From contig ML682024.1 of the NCBI GenBank assembly GCA_007922195.1, forward strand, positions 4,784,273 through 4,848,272: DNA of 64,000 nucleotides, written 5' to 3'. A program made the translations under genes and the position numbers. The notes under the pieces are model-generated. The model was not told where the DNA came from. It searched no databases and saw nothing but the letters and a program-made list of their open reading frames with translations. The first letter of the stretch is position 1, and each line of letters opens with the position of its first letter. This document shows, piece by piece, positions 9,501-19,747 of this stretch. Source of the DNA: Podocnemis expansa (Eukaryota > Chordata > Testudines > Podocnemididae).

Positions 9501-12351
9501 GTCTGTTGGGAGTGGGGCCTCAATGCCATGGGACTGTGATGATTAATACTGGACAGCCCATGGGACTGCTGTCATGTGGGAGAAGACACGATTGGCTCCC
9601 TGTGTTCTGATGTGTTACATTTTATGTCAAGGTCCTTCAGGGCAAAATCAATCAACTGAAGGAGGAGCTGGAGGATTTGGAGCAACAGAATGCACTGTAA
9701 GTCAGATGGTGAGGGCCAGATCCCAGCCAGTGGGAAGTGGTGTCTCTCTGTCATAGTCAATGGGGCCAGCTCCCAGCTGGGATCAATCAGCAATAGCTCT
9801 GTCGGAATCAGATCCCAGTACAGCGTGTGTTTGCATCCCTGTTTTTCTAGCACTCTAGGAATGCTGGATTTAGCTTAATGTAGTGTGTGGTCCAATGACA
9901 GCACATGGATCCTGTCTTCATCTGACCCCAGCTGTGCTGGGCCAGGTATCCAGGCAGGGACTGACCCTGTGTGGTTAATGAGGGATCCTTGCGATCACAA
10001 ACACCCCTGGCGATTGATTGGTGAGATGCTGACCCACTGAGAGAGGTTTTGGGCTAATTAGAGATTACGCAGTGCCCCGTGGTTTTCCCAGAATAAGGAC
10101 TTAGTTCCAGATACCTTGGTGGGTGAGCTGAGATCCCATGAAAGGAAAGCCACCTGAAGCTGCATTACTGCAAAAAGTCTTTGTCTTTGGTCCATGCATG
10201 AAATATAAAAGTGATTTTGGTGACTAGAGGTGAAACACTTCTCTGGTTGTCAGGATGGCCTGCATTAGAAAGTGAGGGCGCCCCACTGGAGTGGGAAAAA
10301 TTCACCCCAACAGAAGTTGGCTTAACAAAAGAAACAAGGAGTTGTGTGGCACTTAAAGACTAACAAATTTATTTTTCTCATGAGCTTTCGTGGGAGAAAA
10401 TCCCACTTCATCAGATGCTTCGAGGATGACCTGACCTCACTCACTTTGTGTCCCCCCCACACTCCCCAAGAGAGGTAGTTAAGCTGACCAAAGACTCTTG
10501 AAGGGAGTTGAGTGTAGACACGGACCCACCACTGGGTGTAAGTGTTTACACAGAAGTCCTGCAGCACTGCTCATGTAGATGTACCATTAAGGTGGATTGG
10601 AGACCGTGGGTTTCCTTTCTGTGGTCATCTTTGCTTCACAATCTTGGAGGAATAAATTCCAACTGAGCATGATCCTTTCCCCTCTTATGAAGACTGGAGC
10701 TGATGGGAACCCAACGTGGTGCTGTTGATGACAGTCTTTCTTTGTATTTTCACAGTCAGAAGCTAGACCAGGGCGAGGAGCTGTCTGGGTCATTGCTGCG
10801 TGAGATAGTGGAAGCCAAGCTGGTAAGGAATGGAGCAGCCCACATCCCCAAAGCCCTGGAGCACCAGGCTTGGCTGGGGGGCTTGGGCCATGATGCTGGC
10901 AGAGAGTCTGCCCTGTGATGATGCACTGAGCAAGCAGTTGGACATATAGCCCATGTTCCCCTGGGAGGATGGTCCAGGCTCAGCCTGGGGAGAAAGAGGG
11001 AGCCTCTTGATTCATGAGCCAAACCTGGCAGCTGGTTCCCAGTTGTGCCCACCAGTGTAATGTGTCATCCATGGCCAGGCTTTGGCCTTGGATCTCGTCT
11101 GGATAAATGCAGAGAGAAAAACCTCCCCGTGTTTGTCTTGTTTAATCGACTGTAAGCTATTGGAGTGAGGTTTGTGTCTCACTCTGGGTCTGGTTAGTGT
11201 CTGGAACAACGGAGGCACTGATTTTGGTCAGAATCCATGCAGCATCTAGTGCAAAGGGGTCTCTATCTTGGTCAGTTTCTGGGCAACGCCCAGTGTGGGA
11301 CAGGGGCCTGGATCTCTGCAGAGGCCTAGACCCTGCTACAATACAAATGCTAATAACTCTTCCCACTGGTGGTTATTCTGTAGGAGACTCAACTGGCGAA
11401 GAGACGTGGAGTCACCCGCTGGCTGTGGTGAGTGGAACGTTTGCTAATGCTGGTTTTCCGATAGCCTGGGGTCAGGACGCCTGGGGTATTGCCATCAGTT
11501 AAGGCATGGAACAGTGGCTTCACTCAGCCACCACTGCATGTTTGGCTACAAGAATTTAGTAGCCAAACTGAGATGATTTTGCAGCATATGGGCAGCTGTG
11601 TGGCTTCTCCAGTGATCTTTCTCCAGTCAATTTAAGGCAGGTTGCAGCCATGGTTCACTGCCTATTTATTAGTTTATTACTAGAGAAGTAATTTACTTAA
11701 TTGCTGATTAATATTTAATTTCCTTATTCCCAGCTGCATTTATACCAGGCTTTTCCTATCAGCAGCCATAAATCAGCCAATCCACGGGAGTCCTGGGGCA
11801 CTTAAAGACTAACAAATACATTTATTGCAAAATAAGTTTGTTAGTCTTTAAGTGCCACAGCACTCCTTGTTTGTTTTACTGAAGTAGACTAACACAGCTG
11901 ACCCTTTGGATCCAGTCCACAGGGAAACTGCTGTCCAGAATCAGACCCTTGGGCCCAGCTAGCCCAATATCCTGTTTCGGACAGGGGCCAATGCAATCTA
12001 GCACAGGGGATGGTAGAAGATAGCCCCTACTGGGAAATAATGAAATAACATCAAAAACCAATCCCACTTTGGATCCTGCAGCGCTTTTGACCCCACTGAG
12101 AGTGGTGGCAGGGAGTTACATAGTCTCTCTGATAGTACTTTCCCCACAGGGCACTGGCAATCCTCTGCGTTTGGCTGCAGCTCCTCACCGGCACTCTTGT
12201 GGCTGTGGCCATCCTCTACACATATTTCTTTGATGGGGAGTTCATCTACCGCACACTGCCACTGGTACTTTCAGAACATGGCTATGACCAGCTGGCCTCT
12301 GGCCTGGGCAGTCATCTCACCCTGCACAGTGAGGGGCTCCTGCCCTTCTGA
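3444..12351 (+). CDS. coiled-coil, C-terminally tail-anchored protein (10 exons, ~296 aa)
   Basis: Ten exons join in phase: 3438-3583 (ATG at 3444 in GGCACCATGG, a strong Kozak context), 5344-5470, 6729-6779, 6872-6949, 7634-7690, 9384-9443, 9632-9696, 10756-10822, 11384-11427 and 12150-12351. All introns are GT-AG, and split codons (AG|G, CT|T, TG|G) close correctly. Residues ~1-225 are charged heptad-rich coiled coil (leucine, glutamate, glutamine, lysine). A single hydrophobic helix of about 25 residues starts at the WLWALAIL segment, followed by about 40 residues ending SEGLLPF. This fits a tail-anchored ER or nuclear-envelope protein. The layout (coiled coil, one membrane helix, short lumenal tail) resembles the KASH5/IRAG/JAW1 group, but I do not recognise a specific orthologue and the tail lacks a classical triple-proline end. 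More 5' exons may lie outside, and an exon could be missed between 5470 and 6729. Exon structure is seen; family placement is inference. Confidence 0.75.
3687..4816 (-). mobile_element. candidate solo LTR in intron 1 of the coiled-coil gene
   Basis: A block about 1.13 kb long starts TGTGACCCGGG and ends GGTTCACA, giving TGTGA...TCACA inverted ends. Read on the minus strand it has an ATTAAA-like signal near 4040. Convincing target duplications are not seen (ATCAC on the left, AGTGG on the right). No internal retroviral genes are present. The call rests on end structure and general LTR-like composition only. Confidence 0.4.
4845..5262 (+). repeat. CR1 LINE 3' fragment
   Basis: It has recognisable CR1 segments: 'tgggtaaactgggtgtgaac' at 4872, 'gaagttgaaactggatagat' at about 5061, then 'ggaaataaagcata' and the 'ttaaccattgggacagctgaccaagg' block to about 5150. 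It ends in the 'cctgtatgatacaggaggt' terminus. Sense strand relative to the host gene, in intron 1. Confidence 0.75.
5660..5790 (+). repeat. MIR/CORE-SINE-like fragment
   Basis: Contains 'gtgtgactttaggtgagtca' followed by 'ctctgtgcctcagtttc', matching the conserved MIR core phrase (gtgtgaccttgggcaagtca...). Ancient and partial. Confidence 0.5.
6517..6548. repeat. (GT)n microsatellite
   Basis: About 16 uninterrupted GT units, preceded by a CCAGGC triplication. It lies about 180 bases upstream of the exon at 6729. Confidence 0.95.
7085..7220 (+). repeat. interspersed repeat, family uncertain
   Basis: The phrase 'ctgtacagcacctggcacaa' followed by 'tggggctttgat' belongs to a short repeat common in reptile DNA. 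Related phrases occur at 11145-11360, 18840-18930 and (reversed) 40160-40260. Not coding. Confidence 0.5.
7845..8215 (+). repeat. CR1/L3-type LINE 3' fragment
   Basis: The sequence decodes to the family's C-terminal segment around 7930-7965 (V-N-L-W-N-S-L-P-E-D-V). It runs on to 'tgggtaggatggaccatggtctaac', the usual 3' end. Partly open but truncated, lying in an intron. Confidence 0.65.
8262..8365 (+). repeat. MIR-like SINE fragment
   Basis: A tRNA-like start 'ggtagtgcactgggctggga' is followed by the MIR core 'cagccttgggggagtcactta'. Ancient and partial. Confidence 0.5.
8370..9380. other. intronic sequence, nothing recognised
   Basis: This lies between the exons at 7634-7690 and 9384-9443. 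Apart from a short (GT)n tract at about 9237 I see no repeat or exon-like signal. Confidence 0.4.
9700..10320. other. intronic sequence, nothing recognised
   Basis: Intron between the exons at 9632-9696 and 10756-10822. No recognisable repeat before the Penelope fragment at 10325. Confidence 0.4.
10325..10445 (-). repeat. Penelope-like element 3' end with hammerhead-like core
   Basis: The minus strand carries the 3' signature of this family: catctgatgaagtggga at 10399-10415, then cgaaagctcat and taaatttgttagtctttaag, ending in the 'gtgccacacaactcc' block. Positions 10386-10414 give CTGATGA, one A, a perfect 6-bp hairpin stem (GTGGGA/TCCCAC) and GAAA, which resembles a hammerhead ribozyme catalytic core with one extra base. 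The match to the full element at 42851-46235 shows it is a Penelope 3' end. Confidence 0.75.
11145..11360 (+). repeat. interspersed repeat, family uncertain
   Basis: Contains 'gactgtaagctattggagtg', 'ttagtgtctggaacaa' and 'ctacaatacaaatgctaata', phrases of the same short-repeat family as 7085-7220. It ends just before the exon at 11384. Confidence 0.45.
11778..11908. repeat. Penelope-like 3' ends in head-to-head palindrome
   Basis: A minus copy (ggagtcctggggcacttaaag) is followed after a few bases by a plus copy (gttagtctttaagtgccaca... to ctgaccctttgg). The flanks 'atccacggga' and 'gtccacaggga' look like a decayed target duplication. Confidence 0.65.
11925..12068 (-). repeat. CR1/L3-type LINE 3' end fragment
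   Basis: The phrase 'cagctagcccaatatcctgt' plus 'cggacaggggccaatgc' is the reverse complement of the family's usual 3' end ('...gaccctggtctgacccagta'). Confidence 0.55.
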
Positions 12352-12454
12352 GCCCCCCACCAGCCACGGAGACAGATTGCTGTAGTGCTGTGGGCTATTA
12401 GAGCGTGCGTGCATACATGTGTGTGGAGGAGAACCCAGGAAAGAGCCCTGGGTG

Positions 12455-12460
12455 ATTAAA
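12455..12460 (+). terminator. candidate polyadenylation signal ATTAAA
   Basis: ATTAAA lies 104 bases after the stop codon at 12351 and is followed within 20 bases by a GT-rich stretch (cctgtgtttgct). It is a plausible 3' end for the coiled-coil gene. Confidence 0.5.
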
Positions 12461-12499
12461 CTATTTAACTGCCCTGTGTTTGCTAAAGTATTTCCCACC

Positions 12500-13338
12500 C
12501 CTTGGGGGGCTCACTGCCTCCCATCCCAAATCCTGTGGGGCTGATCCTGCCCCACAAGTATCAGCCAGTTGCCTGCTTCCCTTGGGCATCTCTGTCATGG
12601 ATTCCCAGCCCTGTCTCTCTGGGGCTGCTCTCCTACAGGCTGTAGGGAGTGGAGAAACTGAGGCATGCAAGCAGGTGTCTTGGGTTCCCATCTGGGCTAC
12701 TCCAACTCCACAGTGCCTGGGAGTGTCCTGGTCCTAGCAGGGGGGAGTCATCTGGTTGTTCCTCATTGCTCTCATCAAGGGGAGGCTGCAGTTATTACTT
12801 ATTGGCAATGTCCCGACTCCTATCCCCTGGCTTGGGGCGCGGCATACCAGGACGTGGTGCTAGCACCAGGTTGGGGGCTCAGAGAAAACCAGCAGCCTCT
12901 GTCATGATTTGCCAGCCCTGTGTCTTCAGGCAGGGACCCCTGCCCTTCCACCGAGCTGTGACAGAGCGGGGTTAAAAACTTCCCACCTTCCCTCTATTAT
13001 GCAAAAATAGCACATGCTCATTTGCCAGGTTTCTAGTTTTGACACTGAAACCTTGAAGGGACACATTGCCACATCAACTCTGAGCAAGTAAAAACAGCCA
13101 CTGGAGTTACAGCAAGGGGTGTGGTTGGTTTTTGTTGCTGAACACCATGAAATAAGAAAAAGAAAAGGGTGTGGCACAAATATTTCTCAAGGATTTGCAT
13201 GACTAGGGTGGTCCCAGATTCACCAGAGCCCTCACTTGATGATCTTTGGTGAACCAGAATGTGTATACCAGAATCAGGATGGGCCAGGTGTTCAGTGGTC
13301 ATGAGTCATGTGCCCCAGTTCCACCACAGGTTCCAGCC
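12500..13338. other. intergenic, no recognised feature
   Basis: Downstream of the coiled-coil gene. Only non-homologous short open frames are present; I see no repeat I can name. Confidence 0.4.
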
Positions 13339-13352
13339 ACATGCCCCAAATG

Positions 13353-13633
13353 AACAAGGAGTCCTGTGGTGCTTAAAGACTAACAAATTTATTTATTGCA
13401 TGAGTTTTCATGGGAGAAAAGCCCCCTTCATCAGATGCTTTGAAGATGGGGAACTTACAGATTCTGACTAGATTCTTACAGATTCTGTAAGTTCCCCACA
13501 TCTTCAAAATGTCTGACAAAGTGGGATTTTCTCCCACAAAAGCTCATGCAGTAAATAAATGTGTTAGTCTTTAAGTGCCACAGGACTCCTTGTTTGTTTT
13601 ACTGAACTAGACTAACACAGCTGCCCCATTGGA
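13353..13633. mobile_element. short palindromic Penelope-like insertion with 14-bp target duplication
   Basis: A minus-oriented 3' end (13353-~13465) is joined head to head to a plus-oriented one (~13466-13633). Both contain the gttagtctttaagtgcc signature. The flanks are ACATGCCCCAAATG at 13339-13352 and ACATGTCCCAAATG at 13634-13647, a 14-bp duplication with one C/T difference. The palindrome therefore arrived as one insertion. It has no coding sequence and mirrors the layout of the long element at 42851-46235 in miniature. Confidence 0.8.
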
Positions 13634-13734
13634 ACATGTCCCAAATGGCTGATCTGCCCCACACCTAGCCCATCACTTTTCACATCCCTGTGACCACCCT
13701 CCCCTCATCTCCAGATGGGCCACTTCACCCATAG

Positions 13735-14480
13735 ACTCAGACTTTGAGGCCAGAAGTGACCATTATGTTATCCATTCTGACCTCCTGCACATCATAGGCC
13801 ACAGAACCTCACCCGCCCCTATAACAAATCCACAGTGTCTGGCTTTGAGTGACTGACATCCTCCCATCATGGTTTAAAGACACCAAGTTACAGAAGATTA
13901 ACCATTTTTAAGCTAGCTTAAACCTGTCTCATGCTGCAGAGCAAGGTGAAGAACCCCCAGCATCTTTGCCAATCTGCCCTGGGAGAAGATGCTTTCCTGA
14001 CCCCAAATCTAGCGATCTGTTAGACCCTTAGCATGGGGGCAAGACCTGTCAGCCAGACAGCTGGGAAAGAATTGGTTATAGTGACTCAGAGCCCTCCCCA
14101 TTCAGTGTCCCCATCTTGGGCTGTTGGAGATAGGTACTGCTAGAAGTTGCAAATCGACTCCATGTCATTATAGTCAGCTTCCCTGTGATATCACCTCCAC
14201 AAATGTATCAAGCTCAGTCTTGAAGCTGGCAAGGTTTTCTACCCTCAGGCTGCTCCAGGATTTCACTGCTCTGATCGTTAGAAACCTTCACCTAACTTCA
14301 AGCTTAAACGTGTTCATGGCCAGTTTCTGACCATCTGTTCTTGTGTCCACATTGGAGCTTAACTTAAATAACTCCTTTCCCTCCCCGGTGTTTGTCCCTC
14401 TAATGTATTTATAGAGAGCAATCATATCTCCCTCCAGCCTTTGTTTGGTCAGGCTAAACAGACTGAGCTCCTTGTGTTTC
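13735..14480 (-). repeat. CR1 LINE fragment
   Basis: Starts with the complement of the CR1 3' end (gaggccagaagtgaccatta). It continues through 'gctcagtcttgaagctggca', 'agaaaccttcacctaa' and 'tagagagcaatcatatctcc', matching the C-terminal reverse transcriptase region read backwards. Decayed. Confidence 0.75.
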
Positions 14481-14484
14481 CTCT

Positions 14485-14915
14485 CCTAAGGCATTTCTGT
14501 CTCCTCCTTCTGTCTTCTACCATCCACAGTGCCATAACTGCTAAAAAAATGGAGCCATCCACTACAGTCACCCTGTCTTGTTTTCCACAGCCCACCAGCT
14601 CCACACTATTGATCCAGTCTGTCATTCCCTCCCCTTCTGGTTTCCATCAGCCACATGGCTTGCTTTCAACAGTGAGAGACACCCCAGCAATGGTCTCCTC
14701 CAGCAGCCCGTAACAACCCAAACCATCGCCATGCAAATTTGAGGAGTGATAAACAATACAGAGGACAGGCCAAGGGGTCAATGCAATTTGGACAGCTGAG
14801 TGAACCGGGAGCTTGCACCCAATGTTTTTTTTATTAGGGTGCAAAGTCAGCGTAAGCACCTGGGGACAAAGAGGGTCTGCTGTCTTTCCAGGCTAGGGGC
14901 CCTCTCTTCTGGGAA
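14485..14915. other. intergenic, no recognised feature
   Basis: No exon-like signal and no repeat I can name. Confidence 0.35.
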
Positions 14916-14919
14916 ACAG

Positions 14920-16670
14920 TGACGCCAAAAATGATTTGGGGGTCATAAAGGAGAATCAGCCAAATGTGAGCATCCAGTGTGACGCCAAGGCAAAAAAGGC
15001 TAATACAATCCTGGGGTGTATAAATGGACATTTGGAGGATGAGCAGAGGTTGATTTAGCCTCTGGATTTGGCCCTGGTGCGATAGCTTCTGAGCTCCTGT
15101 GTCCAGTTCTGGTGGCCACAATGCAAGGATGATGTTGATCAGATGCAGAAGTGTCAGAGATGAGCCATGAGGATGATTCAAAGGTTAGAAACCCAGCTAG
15201 AGAGAGAGACTCCAGGCTGCTGACCTATTTAGTGTGTAAGGCAGGCTTGGGAGCTGTGCCTAACAGCTTCAGGGGGGTCATCTAATCTGCATGGGTTTTG
15301 TGTTTGCATAAGCACAAAGAACACATCAGCATGTTCAAACTATGGGTGCAGAGCAATATGGGTAATGGTATTTGAGTTTATTTGATCACAAATCTGTCAA
15401 TATCTGTAATTCTACTGAGGGGAAATATGAAATACTGTCTTTTTTGTGAATTGCTACTCTCTGTTTCAAATGTGTCTGGGTTAGTTAAAGGGTAAAAACC
15501 ATCCTAGTTAAAAAAAGATTTGTAAGAGGGCTACTGCATGTTTCAGCCTGAAGGCAGAAGGGGGGGGTTTGCCATGTCTCCTGGCGGAGAAACGCCTGAG
15601 GCAATTTGCCTCATTCACCTAGCCCCTCTGTCAAATGATAGACCTGATTGGGCTACTTTGAGACCTTTGTTACGTTAAAGAAAGTAGCTGCTTAAGGGAT
15701 AAGAGCTGGAATCAGTCAGGAGAGAGGCAAACTCTCTCTCTGAGCTGGAGTCACTAAAGAGGAGTCAGTGGATGGTGAGAGCGGACAGTGCTGGGCTGGG
15801 TGGTGTGAGCGACTGGTGGGCAGAGCTGGTGGACAGCAGGTGGAGCCAAGGGATGGTGCTATTGGATGGAGTGACAGTAGTTGGTGCCAGCGGACCGCTG
15901 GAGTGAGAGACACTCCCTACATACCCTAGGGTGGTTGGGAGCCCAGTTAGCACTGATTCCCCAGATCAGTGCTGGTTTTGCCATTAAGTCTTGTATGTTC
16001 TGTTATGCGGTGTGGGTTGTTGGGAAATTTATTTTGTATTGATTTGTTAGATCAGTGCTGATTTCTGTTATTTGGCCTTTTACGCTCTGTTTTACTAGTA
16101 TTAAAAGTTCTGTTTACTACACTCAGACTCGTGCTTGCGAGTGGGGAAGCCTTACCCCTTTGGGGTGCCCAGGGAACAGTTCAGGATTCCCAGAAATCTG
16201 GGTGGGAGCTCAAGCGGTTGGTGGTGTTGCATCATTGGGAAACCCCTAGACATAAAACCCGCCCTTGTTCTCCCAGCCTGCCTTGGCAGAAGGGTTACAA
16301 GTGTAACAAAGAGATGATGACTTGACCCCAGTCTGTAAGTACCTACATGGGGAACAAATATTTATAAATTCCGTCCAGCAGAGGAAAATCTAACCTGAAG
16401 CAATGGTTGGAGGTTAAAGCTAGATGCATTCAGACCAAAAATAAGGCATCAGTTTTTAGTAGTGAGAGCCATTAACCATCAGGACCATTGACCAAGGGTC
16501 ATGGTAGATTCTCCCTCTGACAATTTTTTAGTCAAGCTGGGCTGTTTTTGTAAGAGCTCTGCTGTAGGATTATTGTGGGGACATTTCCCAGATTGTGCAA
16601 TATGGGGGGGGTCAGGCTGGATAGCCCCAATTGTCCATTCTGACCTTTGAATCTATGAGTCTATCTTTGT
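14920..16670 (+). repeat. CR1 LINE, split by a solo LTR
   Basis: The left part (to 15234) carries CR1 reverse transcriptase C-terminal sequence ('aaaaaaggctaatacaatcc', 'tcctgtgtccagttctgg', 'gagatgagccatga'). The right part (from 16300) continues without loss ('gtgtaacaaagagatgatga', 'gtacctacatggggaacaaa') to the usual 3' end near 16670. The interruption is the 1,065-bp LTR. Confidence 0.75.
15235..16299 (+). mobile_element. solo LTR of an endogenous retrovirus, 4-bp target duplication
   Basis: Begins TGTAAGGCAGG and ends GGGTTACA, so the outer five bases TGTAA/TTACA are perfect inverted repeats with TG...CA ends. AGTG flanks it at 15231-15234 and 16300-16303. The CR1 on either side is continuous once this block and one AGTG are removed. 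An ATTAAA signal lies near 16100 on the plus strand, giving the orientation. No internal viral sequence is present, so it is a solo LTR left by recombination. Confidence 0.8.
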
Positions 16671-17300
16671 CGACAAGTCTGTTCCTTACATGGTGAATTG
16701 ATCTCAGAGGTCTTCCCCCAGCATGACCCAGGCACCACGAGCCAGCAGGGTCCACCCCAACTTAGCAAGCCAGCCCTGTGCAGTGTCACTGCAAGGCTGT
16801 TACCTAGCCACCGTTACCCAGCAATGTCTATATCCCAGCTGTTACTGAAGTCCTGTACACAGTGATACAGACCCACGTTGGTACCACCTTGTGTATCTTT
16901 GCTGATTGCTGTAGGATTGTTCACGATGCATTTGTTTTTGCTGATTGTTATTCACACAGTTGTCAGAATTGCGCTGGTCCCACCTTTTGTCTGTCTTTGC
17001 CTAAGGAGTTTTCTGTCTTTCAAGTTCCTGGCATCTCTAGCCCTGAAGGCTAGAGGACCCAAGAGGCTCAGAGGGTGCTGGCCTGGCCCCTGTATCTACC
17101 ACAGAATGGCTTATTCCTTGCCCTGTTTTCCCAGTAATAGTCTCTGCCATAAGCGCAAGGAAAGATTCCTGGGACGTCACATGGATGACATCCCTATAAC
17201 GTCAGCAGGTTTGTACGTGAAATAAGGCAATGGGGTTGATCCAGCTGTTAGCAGGGCTCCACTGAGACTAGAGAATCCACTCCATCGGGGAAAGCCCAGT
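16671..17300. other. intergenic, no recognised feature
   Basis: Pyrimidine-rich sequence with no recognisable exon or repeat. Confidence 0.35.
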
Positions 17301-17311
17301 TCTGGGAGGAA

Positions 17312-17432
17312 TGTGGGATCTAGTGGTTAGAGCAGGAAGGGCTGGGAGCCAGGAATTCAGATTTTTTTCCACAGCTCAGGAGGACAGTGGGGTCCAACAT
17401 AGACTGGAGGAACTGAGAGCCAGGACTCCTGA
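17312..17432 (+). repeat. tRNA-related SINE-like unit
   Basis: Contains 'gatctagtggttagagcagg' then 'ctgggagccaggaattcaga', a unit resembling a tRNA D-arm. Similar units occur at about 18215-18325 and, reversed, 40770-40880. The family name is uncertain. Confidence 0.45.
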
Positions 17433-17974
17433 GCTCTGTCCTCAGCCCCCTCCAACTGCCAAAGTACCAGGGATGGTGTCTCCCTCACCTTCACATTGTA
17501 CTGAGACCAAAAAGCTGACACACCAAGTACCAAGGGGGGACTGGCTGTTCTCTGCTCCAGGGCAGAAGATCCAAGATCGGCCCTGAGTTTATGCCATGGC
17601 ATAGGATACTCGGCACACGTGGAGTCGGGGGAACAGGAGGCTGTGGCCCCAGGTGCTCCCCTGACTCCCATTACCCATGCAACTAACCACATGTGGCTGA
17701 ATCCCTCTGGAAAGGTGCTGAGAGGTAACAAGTGTGGCCAGCATCATTCTCTGTGGGGTCCAGCTGACAGGGCAGGGATTGGCTCAGCCAGTAGCCCAGG
17801 GAGCAAGTGTCAGGGGAGTCCTCATGGATGCCAGGGAAAGGGACCATAAAAACCCGGACAGGCACCGCCTGGGTGGAAAGTGGCACCAGTGCAGAGAGAG
17901 GTACAGACCTTCCGCTGCCCAGGTAGGGTTGGTGCAAGCGGTAGGGATGGGACATGGGGATTTACTCTCTAGGG

Positions 17975-18148
17975 CAGTGGTTCTCAACCTTGTGCAGGTC
18001 ATGACACACTTGCTGGGATACCGTGACCCTACAGGATGCACCAGCCCATACCCATCAGGCCAAATCCAGACAGCTCCCTGGCACTCCATGACAGTTACCA
18101 CTGTCTGGTCAGAGAGTTACGTGTCCCAACACCAGTTGAGAACCATTG
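17975..18148. mobile_element. hAT-type MITE, absent from the other duplication arm
   Basis: Ends CAGTGGTTCTCAACC and GTTGAGAACCATTG are near-perfect inverted repeats. The 8-bp duplications are CTCTAGGG (17967-17974) and CTTTAGGG (18149-18156). The paralogous site in arm B (about 40940-40957, minus) reads as a single uninterrupted 'atctagggaaac', an empty site. Confidence 0.9.
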
Positions 18149-19747
18149 CTTTAGGGAAACCAGCTTCACAGCGACCCCCACTGCTGAGCCCATCTCTGCT
18201 TGTTGAATTGTCCAGCCAGAATAACTGGGAGCCAGGATGCCTGGGTTCCATTCCTGGTTCTGGCAGGGGAGAGGTTTCTAGTGGTTAGAGCAAAAGGGGC
18301 TGGGAGGCAGAATGCCTGGATTCTCAGCTGTGACTCCCTCCATGCTTTGTCCATAAAGTTCTCCCTGTCCCAGCAGAATGCAATCTTCCTTCTTTTTCTT
18401 TAGCCATCTGCCTTTCTACCTCCTGCCCTGCTCAGGGGACTCTCCCATCTAGTAACTCTGGCCCCCTGACATCCCTCAGCCACAGTTCCCCTTGTTAGTT
18501 CTTCTCTCCCCTCTCAGGCCTACAGCTCCAGTCAGCCCCCCCTCGCCACTCACTAAGGCATGTCCAGTTCAGGCTGGGATGGAGAGATCAGCGTTCAGGA
18601 CTGGATGTGAGGGGCCACCCAAAAGCTGTCTGACACCTCCTCCCATTCTACTCGAACTGCATCCCTCATCCCACCTGCCCTGGGGTCTCCCAGCCAGCAA
18701 CGCCCCAGTAGGTGTCCCCAACCCAGCAAGGGGCCAGGCTGAGGACCTTATGTGACTGTGTACTGTGGTCCTGTCCCACTGAGGCAGCAAATGAGCTCAG
18801 TACGTGTGTGGGGGTGGGGTGGGGTGGACATCACACTCAGAACTGCACAGCCCAGGGCTCCATCGCACCAGCTGATGCCCAGACCCTAACCAAGATCAGG
18901 GCCCTGCTGTGCTGGGCACTGCCCAGACACTCAGCAAGTGAGTGGCCCTTCTCCCGAGTACTTCCAGTCTAGATACACCAGCGGATGTGATGATCTAGCA
19001 TCTCGAAGTAACTTCCCCAGCCGCAGCATAAAGCAGCCAGTCACTTATGGGGTTGCAGCTCAAACCAGAGCTGTGAGTGCCCACCCTGCTGTCTGTCCTG
19101 GCCTCATGGTTATGCTGCTCCAGGCTCATCTCTGTTGCTGCCCATTCGGATCCCACTGTCATCTCCCTCCCTGTTTGTCCTTGCAACTCCCCCAGCTTAG
19201 AATACCTGTGCATTTAAGTCACTGGCCCCCTCATTCCAAAAGTCCCTATGTGAACTGCACTTTCTTCACAAGCTCTTCTCTCCTGCTAACGTCCCCACCT
19301 CAGCTGTGTTTGGGGGTTGGTTTAGTCTGTGCTAAACTGTTGTGTGGAGTCATGTGTGGCTGTTACTCAGCTGCCCACCCCAGAGGAGGCTGCATTTCAA
19401 AGCCGGGTAAGCCACCTCCAGGCAGAGGTAGGTGCAGCTGTTTCCCAGCTGTTCAGCGCCATCTCAGTGCTGGATGATAAACCTCTATATGTTGTTATAT
19501 GCAGCAGATCCCCAGCTGCCCTGCCCAAGAGGTGGCTGCATCTCAGAGTTGAGTGAGACATTGATGTATGGCGGTTCCCCTGTTATTGCTCTGCAGAAGT
19601 AGCTGCATCTCTGTGCCAGGCCAGCCTTCTGCTAGCACCAGGTCCTTGATGCTAGGAGAGGGGTGGTGCCAGCTGCATTCACTGCAGAGGGCTCTGGCAG
19701 AGGGCAGGTTCTCCCCCATGACCTCTCCCCACAGATCCAGGTCCCCC

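Noticed and set aside
15471..16308. Shorter LTR starting at TGTGTCTGGG
   Set aside because: The CR1 break and AGTG duplications fit the longer span 15235-16299 exactly.
19568..19747. 60-codon N-terminal extension of the olfactory receptor
   Set aside because: No receptor homology, the splice acceptor lies in it, and the paralogue starts at the equivalent of 19748.
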